From Charina bottae (taxonomy: Eukaryota > Chordata > Lepidosauria > Squamata > Charinaidae): a DNA stretch of 64,000 bases. Below are positions 34,430 through 45,000 of this stretch, in pieces. The DNA lies in contig JALMGJ010000004.1 of NCBI GenBank assembly GCA_023362775.1, positions 38,631,298 to 38,695,297 on the forward strand, written 5' to 3'. How positions within the stretch are numbered: position 1 is the first letter of the stretch; every line of letters starts with the position of its first letter. The notes beneath the pieces were generated by a model. That model was not told where the DNA came from. It did not search any database and was given only the letters and a program-made list of their open reading frames with translations. The translations under genes were made by a program, and so were the position numbers.

Positions 34430-34800
34430 GTATAGATGATAATATGTAGGCTAATTTAGGTACAGATCAGTAGTACAATGTTTGTGCCATGCCTTAAAAA
34501 GAAAGATTAAAGAATGTGATTTTCTGCATCACTGATTTGGAACTGTTCCCACTGAAGCCAATGGGACTTGTTTCCAAACACATGAACTTGTTTCCAAATA
34601 AATGTACAAGTTTAGGTGGATGCAAATATACAACACATTATTGCATGATGTTGCAAGATCATTGCACAAAATACATTTTTGATTCCTAATAGATGTTTTT
34701 AAAATTCATTGCACCTTAGAGTTTGCAAAGTAATAAATGTATTTCTAGCAAAGTCTGTTGTATTTTTGTGAATTCTGACTTTTAATAAATGTTAACAATT

Positions 34801-37536
34801 AAGGTAAAGCTTGAGTGGAGTCCTTCTCTTTAAAAATATGAATCTACATAAGAGGAGCATCTGATGATTTCTAAAAGAAGTCAATTTTCAGAAACCAGTA
34901 CAAAACCAAAGCACTTCATAATTACAAAGTATATCACAAAATATCTGGGACGTAGTTCATATGGAGATAACAAATTGCCCTTATTTCCTGAAATACTGGA
35001 GCATAATGCAAATTTATCTTCCAATTCTATTTCTTGTGCTGCTGTAGCTGTGATAATGCATTATATTATGTCTATTCACTGCATTTCCTTATTTGTACAG
35101 ACCTTGATCACAACAGATGTTCATCTAATAGGTGACTCACTGTGTAATCCCTTTACAAATCTACTCAGTTAATGTTTTACTGAGAAAGACGCTTCAATAA
35201 ACAAATGAGTCTCTTTGGTAAGTGCATTAAAATGCAGCTGAACAGGAACATTAGGCTTCACCTCCCTGGACAGAAGGCTATTGCACACGTTAAGCCTCTT
35301 TCCCAGCTCAGGGGTGGAGAATCTACTTTCTCCTGAAAGCCGCACTACGCCCATGCAATCGTGACTGGCTCGGCAGGGCAGCCGTGGGCATGGCCAGAAT
35401 TCAAGGCAATTGGAGATGGATTATACCATATGTCTGAACCACTCTGTCCCAAGACTCTGGTCAGTTGACCAAGAACAGACAGCACAATAAAAACAATACA
35501 TAAAATATGAACTTATAATTGAAGAGGCATTTTTAAAAAGCTATCTGAAAAGTTATCACCATATCCATACCCCAAATCCCAAATATCTTTAGCAAAAGCC
35601 CAGCAGAACAAAATTTTCACTACCTCCCTAAACCAAGCAGGCGACGGGCCAATTTAACTTCACCAGCGGGGGTGGGAGTGAACTGTTGTACAGAGAGGGG
35701 CCACGACAGAAAAGGTTTGTTTCTGAACTTCCACCCTCTGATCTCGGGTGGGATGGAAATGCCAAACCACCCATCCCCAGAAGAGAAACTGTTTCCTTTG
35801 CCCAAGATACCGTTTTCACTTTAACATCTTTACCCTCCCCTGACATATCTTGATGCTCAACCTAGGACAAATTGAAAAACGGAAGCGTGGTGGTGGCCAC
35901 CTACTTCATGGTTTTCCATACCACTGGCTCAGAAATAAAATAATGCTACACACAGACCTGCCAAAAAGCACAGTGCGGTGGCTACATGAGATTACCACAT
36001 TAATCTGTTGTCCTAACATGACCCTTGCTAGCTGGACTTCCAAGACAGCAGCTCCTGCACATTTATTTAATAGCAGGAGTTACTAGCAACGCTTTTGGGC
36101 TTCAATCAAGGTGACAAGAAATAGTTCCCACTGTTTATAGGCATTGTTTACTGAACAATCCCACCTGGTTTGCCATCTCAATCCTACTCTAAAAGCTTTT
36201 TAAAAATTATCAGCCATTATGTTCGAAAATATCCATGTTTGAAAACCTTTCACGATTCAAATCTTTGCATCAACTCATCCCCTTCCCCCAAATATCTTTA
36301 TGGCTGCTTCACCAGAAAATCAACATAAACATTTAATATAGTTATTTACAGCACAGACCTAAACCTACTATATGCCACTTATAAAGAATATTTAAATGCT
36401 TCCAGTGTTAATAACAGTTGCGTTAGATGTACCTTAATCAACCAGAGTACTGGCATAGATGCTTAATTCTACCGTACAAAAAAGTCAATTAAATCATGTG
36501 GAGTCCTTGGTGCTCTCTGAGCCTTGGTGTTTTCTTGCAGACATTTCATTGCCAGACTAGGCAACATCTTCAGTGCGAAAAGGGAGTGGGACTTGCTCTC
36601 TGTTTATAGACCGACCATGGCTTGTCCAGCTTGTGTTGGTGGAGGTGTTGTTCTCCCCTTAGGGGTTCCTTGATTGGGCTGCTGTTTGCTGCTTGGTTGA
36701 TTGACTGAGTTAATAGTTCCTTGATTAGGGTATATTGTGCTGTTTGATGTTTCCTCTGGTGCTAATCTTTGCATATCTGGGTGTTGATAAATATTCTCTT
36801 TGATTGGTATCAATTTAATCAGTCCCACAAGGAAGATAAAATTATAGCATAAAGATGGTCCATACAAGAGATCACATTTAATTTAATTTAGATAAGCTAA
36901 TAAAAAGACAGCAATTCAAATACAAAAACACAAAATTAAACTGTATACTTAAGTAGAAAACTTGCACGAGTGTTTAAGAAGAGGAAAATTCAATTACACT
37001 TCAATACACCATTCTTTATATTCTGAAGTGTTCAGTGATGCCTTGGGGCATAATGTAGGCAATGGAAACTGTAGGTCAATAATGCAGTCCTAAGCGTGAG
37101 TACTCAAATGTAAGTTAAATGGAACTTACTGTGAAGTAATAGCATACAGGACTGTAGCCTAAATCTTATAAATATTCATAAGTGGTAAGTATTTTATCTA
37201 CCTTACTGATATCAACATAATTTAAATGTACTCAGTTTGGATAGACTTTTTTTCCTCCCCAATACAGTGAGCAATTCTTACAACAATTACATTTCACTTT
37301 ACTTCTGCTTCAGAAGTATATTTCATCGTTAGGAAGCTGTTAAAATTTACAGGTTTTGAAACTAAATTACCTTTATCACCGAGATGCTGCCAGCATCTTC
37401 AGAGCCTTTAGCTAATACAATTTCATTAACGCATAAGACATAAAACTTTGTGCATACAAATGTGAGTCTAACATTTTTAACCCCCTGGGATGCTTTTTAT
37501 CTCATACAAGAAAAGAATACAGAAAGTTTTGAAGAA
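34801..37536. other. convergent intergenic region between FHL2 and ashwin
   Basis: 2.7 kb. Only the 36.5-kb Penelope fragment is recognised. The rest is A/T-rich without coding signal. Confidence 0.55.
36503..36789 (-). mobile_element. Penelope-like element 3' fragment
   Basis: Nearly identical to the 3' 280 bp of the copy at 32.3 kb (same GTCTGGCAATGAAATGTCTG terminus and the QPSSKQQPNQGTPKGRTTPP frame). It sits between the FHL2 and ashwin 3' ends. Confidence 0.75.
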
Positions 37537-38412
37537 TTTATTCACAGACACAACTTTCATCCTTGTAAACTTCCACTGCATATTCTCTGTATGATAAGTT
37601 CATCTCTTTTCTAGTTTCACAAGTAAGTAGAGCAAGCATTACTTTCCTTCTGAATTTTGTCAGGCATTTTGTAGTTAAATAAGCCTTCCTTAAAAATTTT
37701 AGTATAAAATACCTGTCACATACTGTATAAAAATACAGTTCTGGTTCACACAGTCCTTTTTTTCTCATACAACCTTAGGGGTGGGGGGCTTCTGCCTATG
37801 TATCTCCAAAGACAACAAAAATCCATTTGATCTTCCATTTTAACAAAAACTTCAATTTGAAGCAAAACCAGTGCACAGGTCAGGGTTTCACCTATAAAAC
37901 TGGAAAGGGCCCAGATATTTTCTTTAAAAATGATATTGGCACCCAAGAATTAGAAATATTTCTCCTAGGCCTTTTGACAGAACTATTCTGTGCAAATATC
38001 TTGGGGAAACCAGCAGAATGGGGAAGCACAGTCTTCCATACCATCTAAATATATCTGTATATATTTTTAAAAAATATTATGTTGTACAACTGAACAGGAA
38101 GAGTTATGAACTCACAAAGTTTTCTCTACCAGATCATGCAAAGACTTGACCTACAGACTACGGTTAAGAATGCCAAAGAAAGGCTGGCAAAACAATTTTG
38201 TTCTACCAAAATGAACTTCTAAAATGGGAAGTAAATAATTCAAAGTGCAACAGAAATGCTCTCAACTTGATGGTGAAGATATGCTGCTTCCTTTATACTG
38301 TGAAGTTCTAAGCATTATGAATAACCCACTGCAATCTGCATCTCTGTTTAATACAATTCTTCTGTACTGAAATGAAAACTAAGCAATATTTACATTCCTA
38401 ACCCTTGTAGGT
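37537..38412 (-). other. C2orf49: ashwin 3' UTR (approximate)
   Basis: It runs from the stop leftward to the first good - strand AATAAA (37542-37537). No coding signal is seen. The cleavage point would be near 37515-37525, leaving about 2.7 kb between it and the FHL2 3' end. Confidence 0.45.
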
Positions 38413-38469
38413 TCATGGCCACGTTACATGCTGGATCTTCTTTTTTGATTCAGTAGGCTTTAGGCCATT
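38413..38469 (-). CDS. C2orf49: ashwin coding exon 4, C-terminus and stop (residues 221-238)
   Basis: A short exon not obvious as an open frame on its own. Acceptor TCTCCCTCCAG|AAT, then [18 protein letters not shown] and TGA at 38415-38413. The last ten residues are the ashwin signature C-terminus, and the phase matches exon 3. Confidence 0.93.
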   Translation of the reverse strand, partial: NGLKPTESKKKIQHVTWP

Positions 38470-38951
38470 CTGGAGGGAGAAAAGAATTAAATTATTTAAG
38501 GAGACATGTTAAAACATCCAGAACTTGGTTTCTGTTGCCATCTGGTGGTTAAAACAAGCAAAAGTGTCTTAAAACCTTTTAAAAGGACTTCAGTTTTCTA
38601 TAAGTTTTCTATTGTAACCCGCCCAGAGTCCCTTGCATGGGAGATGGGCGGGGAATAAATTTGAATAATAAATAAATAAAATAAATAAATGAGATATTTA
38701 GATTCTTGTCTGGACTAAAAGGAATAAAGGAAATATTAGTATGTATCCCAAAATAATTGAAGGTGAGTTCTAGTCCCGCCTTAGGCATGAAAGCCGGCTG
38801 GGTGACCTTGGGCCAGTCACTCTCCCTCAGCCCAACTCACCTCACAAGGGTGGTTGTTGTGAGGAAAATAGGAGGAGGAAGGAGTAATAGGTATTACGGT
38901 ATTACTACGCCGCCTTGAGTTATTTATAAAAATAATAAAGGTGGGATAGAA

Positions 38952-39037
<86 letters not shown>

Positions 39038-42000
39038 AACATTTATATCACCTTCACTTCTCGCAGTCATCTGTATCCTCCATAATGTCCAGAGACACAA
39101 CGAAAAATGTGGAATTGGAAGCTGAGCTGGGGGCATAGGTTGCAGCTTCTCTAGAACAGAGGGCCCACCTAGATTATGTGAGTTGTGAAATGGGGTCTCC
39201 TGGGACACTAATGCCTCCTTCCCTCAGCAGGCCTTCTAATTCTCCTCTCCTAGAAGTCTCTGTGCTCCATCCCACATAGCTCAGGATTTGAGGCAGCACA
39301 GCTGTTTCAAGGTAGAAGAGGCATTCCTTCTGTGAAATTCCTTAAATTTAACATATTTTAAGTTCCCAGTGAATGAGAATTTGGAACGGGGGGAAGGAGA
39401 ATATGGATTACTATATATTTAGTATATATCAATGCCCATAAGAAAATTATTTTCCTAGAAAACAGACATTTTCAAAACACAAAAAAAGTCAAATGAACCT
39501 TGTGCCATTTCTAAAATAATTTCCTTTATATCTTACTCAGACTTTTGTAAATCAGTTTCAGGGCAAAGCATATTAATTGTTTTGTGCCCACCTGAAAGTT
39601 ATTTTTAACAATAGTAAAACTCTATCAAGATAAAACAACAACATGGTAATAATGAACAAGGGTCTACTGGCCCCCCAACTAAATTAGAAGAAAAAAGGCT
39701 GTTTGAAGTTTGAACATCTGTTGTTAGAAATGACAGCTGCTACTTTGACAATAATTGGGACATCATTCAAGAGTAAAATCATAAAATAGTGCAGATATAC
39801 TTACTGATGAATCCAATTCCTCTTTTGGAGCAGCTCTCTTTAATTTCACAACCGTAGTTCCTGTCAGAGGCTCTAAAACTGATGGCTTTTGACTAGATGA
39901 CATACTAACTATAATATTGTTCTGCTTAGCCTCATTATTCCTAGATTCCATTTTAACGTCCGATGAAAAGGTGGGAGCAGATATGCATGAGGAGGAATTC
40001 GAAGGAACAGCCAGTCTTTTACATGTGATATTGTTACTTCCAGCTGTAAGGAATTTTAGACCATCAGCAGCTCCATTCTCGGTCTTCCTCACTTTAATAC
40101 TTGTACTTGTTGAGCTACCATCAAACACAATGAGAGGCCTTTTTCTTAGACTTTCCATTGCCAGAATGCTAAACAAGGAAAGGTAACATAAAGAATTCAT
40201 TATAGATATGAAACCAAAATTACTCAGGGTAAACCCACCCCATTCTAAATAGCTATTTGGAAGAAAGCTCAGTTAATTTTTCCCAGATTTGCATACTTAG
40301 ATCGGGATTGCAGCCATTCAAACTGATGAGGAATTAATCTCACACAAATGGCAATGCTGCTTGTATCTTCAGATGTGCATTTATTTCACAATTAACCCAG
40401 TCTAAGGACAGAGAAAACACTAATAATCACAAATCTGTACATACATTCTCCAAGGAGTAATTCAAAGATGGACAACAATCTTGGGCTAAGATCCCAGAGC
40501 CCACAGAGTTAAATTCCTTGCTTCCGCATCAACCACTTCTGAACACTAGAGCAAATGCATTTGCTTAGAAATTTGTCAAGTTTTTTTTTTCCAGAACTGA
40601 TCCACTTTCAGTTGGCGGTAGTTCTTTTAAATTATGATTTGCATCAGTGCCACCAATCTCAGATAAGATGCTACAACCAGAGAAACCAGCTGGTTAATAA
40701 AGTATAAATGTACGTGGCACACCTCTTATTTACTTAATTCCCTGGAGGCAGTTAGGTACTTGGGCTATGCATGAAATATAATACATACAGATAAATGAAA
40801 GCAGTTCCATGCCGTTCAACTGACTTGATCTCAGGGCTACTTTATAAGACTGTTGACTTCCTATTTCTTTTCATAATAACATTTTAACATTGAACTGCCA
40901 ACAAAGACAACAAAATAGTTGTTTTATTTAATAAGTGACAAAGAATAGGCCAAAATAATCAAGGTTCCCCTTCTACAATGGCAGGCTTTTTCTCAGGTAA
41001 AGCTGAGAGTCTGAAGTCACAGAGAAATAGACCTACCATCAAGGAGTGCTGCTTCCCTGAGGCCCCTACGGCTCCTTCGCCACCAACCGTCCTGTGGCAA
41101 GAGGCCCTCAAGAGCCAGGTGGAAAACCCCACCGTGGCCTGCTCAGCTGAACTCCCCTTTTCCCTGTGACTCACAGGGTAATTGCCACTTGCTGCCCTTT
41201 GGGAAGGATGGTAGAAATGGGCTCTTTGTTAGTTACCAATTACTACTTACTGTATTTTTATTGTTTCCTTAGTTGAAAGACATTTTGGGAGGATGCAAAT
41301 AATAGCAGTTTGGTCTAGTGGTTAAGGTGCTGCCCTAGAAAGCAGGAGACTGTGAGTTCTAGGCCTCCTTTAGGCATGAAAGCGTTGATTGGGTGACTTT
41401 GGGCTAGTCACTCTTTCTCAGCCAAACCCACCTCACAGGGTTGTTGTTGTGGGGAAAATAGGAGGCGGGAGTATTACAGATGTTCGCCACCTTCAGTTGA
41501 CCAAATTAAAAAAGGCAGGATAAAAATATAATAATAATAATAATTAATAATAATAATTTAAAATGCAGGAAATAATATTGGGCTAATTCACGATAAGGTT
41601 CCTATTATGTCTCAGACTTCTGAAAGATTTTGAAGAGAATCCAAGTACTGTAAGCAAAGCAAACGTACCTTTGGGTGCCATGTTTCAACACTTGCTGACC
41701 TCTTTTCCTTTCCATTAGTTTTCCCCATCTGGTTTTGGGTAAATCACGCTGAGGCAACGGTATGACATGCTGAACATACAGATCAGTAAGGCCATCCTTA
41801 CTGATTCTCACCTCATCTTCTACTGGGATATTCTTCTGAGGAAAAGCAATGGAAACCATGATGTTATGACTGTTACAGTTCACCTTATGCTTAAAAGCAA
41901 CTCTATGCATAGCAATATAGATAGAAAATCACAAAAGATTTGCTGGCATGTTCTTTCACCACATGGACTGCAGATTTTACTCCAGGCTACAAAAACAGGA

Positions 42001-45000
42001 AAAGGCTATCTTCAATAACACTAGCAGGTTATCAGATATGACAGAAGGCCTCCCTAGTATAAAAATTCTGGTTACTCCACACATTACTCTTCTACAGAGG
42101 AGAAAGGTGGTGAAGTTCATCAATCCATATATAATATCTCCACAGTAATCTAAAGTTTTACCGTATGTTAAAAATGCAAACATTTTTGTACGTTCTCAAC
42201 TCTTTTATGAAATTTACCTCATATGCTTTTCAAAGTAAGCCATGCACCAAAGCTTGCAAATTACTACTACTAAAATAATCCTATTTGGATTGTCTACAGG
42301 TCACTTATTTGGACGGTCTGCTAAAACTTTCTTAGTTTAGCTTTAAACAAAACGCCAATGTGCAAAATTTTACCAGATGGATTTTTCCTGGAACAAAAAT
42401 GAAGCTATTCATTTGCTTATTCCCATCACATCATGCTGCCGGTAAAAGTTCAAAAAAAAAAAACCCTAAAGGAGGGCATCTCTAATGGAGGCACCATTCT
42501 GCGGACACATAACACTAGTTTCCTCAGGAATGGGAAAAGGAATATAGTGGAAGCAATCTTTAAAAGTTGGAAGAAAGAATTGTGGGCAACTCGATCAAAG
42601 AGACAGCCAATTTTTCCAGAAATGTAAAGTATGAAAAATATGTATCCTAAGCAGTACGCAGGATGTATCTCCTAAGAGGTGGGATGCAGGCAACATTAGG
42701 CTGGCATGCAAGGTAGTCTATAAATTATGATTATGGACTAAGTTATTGACTTGCTCCTTCAGGGAGAGTGCCACTATGTGGTTGTTGGGCAAACAACCCC
42801 TCTCCCTTAATGCGGTTCAACCTCGTTTTGTAGCATCCAGATCCTTACCACCTTCAGACATCAGGTAAGGACTTTCATAGCACCTCCTGTTTGGCTCCAG
42901 GTAGACATGTACAGCATACTGATGGTACCTCACCCTGAACTGATGGATGACTCTCCCAGCAGCTTCATACAGATGTTAAATAGCATGGGGGAGAGCACCA
43001 AACTCTATGGTACTTCATATAACCATTATTGATTGGTACTGATCACTCTGGAAAGAGCAGAAGCGCTGTAAGACAATGTGCCCAATTCCTGTAAGTGGTC
43101 CAGTAGGATAGAAGGGTCAATGTAATAAAAGCAGAACTAAGAGGTCAAGGACAGCCACACTCCCACCATCCAAGGCAGACAGAGATCACCCACAAAAGTA
43201 ACCAGTACTGTTTCAGTCCTACACCTAGGCAAGAATTCTTACTGAAAGGGGCTTTGGATCATCAAAATTAATCCAGGATTCTTTGCAGCTTAAGTCCCAG
43301 AACCTTTTCCAAAATCTATAAAAAGAGAAAGCTGGAGATTGGACACAAGTTGTCTAATACTGTGGGGCTGAGAAATGGCTTCTTCAAGAAATGTTGTGCC
43401 ACTGTCTCCTTCAAAGCAACAGGCACCACTCCCTACCTGTAAAGAAATTTAGACCTGACCTTCAGGAAGGTATGAGTGAGTCGTTAAGGAGGGACTTGGA
43501 CAAGTGATTACACAGACCAGAGACTTAAGAAAGTGTGAGAAAGAAGCTCAAAATAACCTGCCTTGGTTTTATTTAGTATAAGATGGGATAGAGAGAAACT
43601 TGGACAGGTTTTCAAGATTCTGTTATTATAGGTTAAAGGTAAAGGTTCCCCCCAAACATTCATGTCTGACTCTAGGGGCCAGTGCTCATCTCCGTTTCTT
43701 AGCCGAAGAGCCAGCACTGTCCGAAGACGCTTCCACGGTCATGTGGCCGGCATGACGTGCGCGGAACGCTGTTACCTACCCACCGAAGTGGTACCTATTT
43801 ATCTACTTGCATTTGCATGCTTTCAAATTGCTAGGTTGGCAAGAGCTGGGGCGAGTGCGGGAGCTCACTCCATCATGCAGGGCTAGGGATTTGAACCTCC
43901 AAACTTGCGATCTTCCGATTGACAAGCCTGGCGTCTTACCCGCTAAGCCATCGCGCCCCCTCTGTTATTATACTGTACAATAAAGCAGCATTCGTGTAAT
44001 CCCTGAACTATCTTTTTCTCAACCTGGCCTACTTCAATGGACTCACACGATTTCAGAAATCCATTTACTATTGCCTCTTGAACACACTCCTGAACCCCCA
44101 TCTTTGCTTCCCAAAGAAGCCAGGAGGGGTGGCAAAATTCAAACTGTTAAAAACTTTGTCCCCATCTTCAGAATTAACAAGACTGAAAGAATCCCTGGTA
44201 ACTTCACAATATGTTACCAAAATACTGTAAAGGTAGTCCTTGCTTAACGTCCATTCATTCAGCAACCGTTCAAAGTTACACCACCACTGAATGAATGGTA
44301 CTTATGTCCAGTCCTCAAAGTTGCAGCTGCTGCAGTGCCCCCATGGTCATGTGATCAAAATTCAGGCGCTTGGCAACCTGCCGGCATTTACGACCACAGG
44401 GTGCGCTTCAACTCCCCCCACCCACCTATCTCCCCCCATCTCTGACCTTTTGGCCACCCTGCACTCCACTCCCCTGCGCTCCACCCTGCACCCCCTGCGC
44501 TCCGCCGCCCCTGACCAGCAGTTGCCTCACGAAGGGCCAGGCCAGGCCGGGCGCACCTCGTCAGCAGCGGGAGGAAGATGATGGAGGTCAGCTGGGAGCA
44601 GCGGGAGGTACAAGGTGGAGCGCAAGGTGGCAGGGGCGGAGGAGTGCAGTGCGGCCAAAAGGGCAGAGATAGGGAGATAGGCAGATGGGGGGAGTTGAAG
44701 CAAAGGTGAGGGCGGCAGGGCAAGAGAAGCGTGAGGTCCTAGCCTAACGACAGTGCGATCCTGGCCTAACGACTACAACTGGGATTACTGAAACTGCTGT
44801 TGCTAAGCAGTGTGGTCATGTGATGTTTTGCCTAACAAGCGCATCGCTTAGCGATGGAAATTCCGCTCCCAATTAGGGTCATTAAGTGAGGACTACCTGT
44901 ATCTCCTCTGGTACCATCAACATGATGTCCAGTTGATTGTACCAGCAAAATGTCTTGCAAATCTATCACAACTGCCTGAAGGAAGATCTACTGACCCTCC

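Larger units (their letters stand above)
33271..34800 (+). other. FHL2: FHL2 3' UTR (approximate)
   Basis: From the stop codon there is no further coding signal. AATAAA hexamers stand at 34597-34602, 34732-34737 and 34784-34789; the last two are the best candidates for cleavage near 34755-34815. The UTR therefore contains a 5S-derived SINE (about 33566-33793) and a hAT-type MITE (34266-34429). The end is inferred from hexamers only. Confidence 0.6.

Noticed and set aside
44291..44723. Overlapping Pro/Arg-rich open frames on both strands
   Set aside because: Produced by the GC-rich foldback palindrome; the two strands give near mirror versions of the same peptide.
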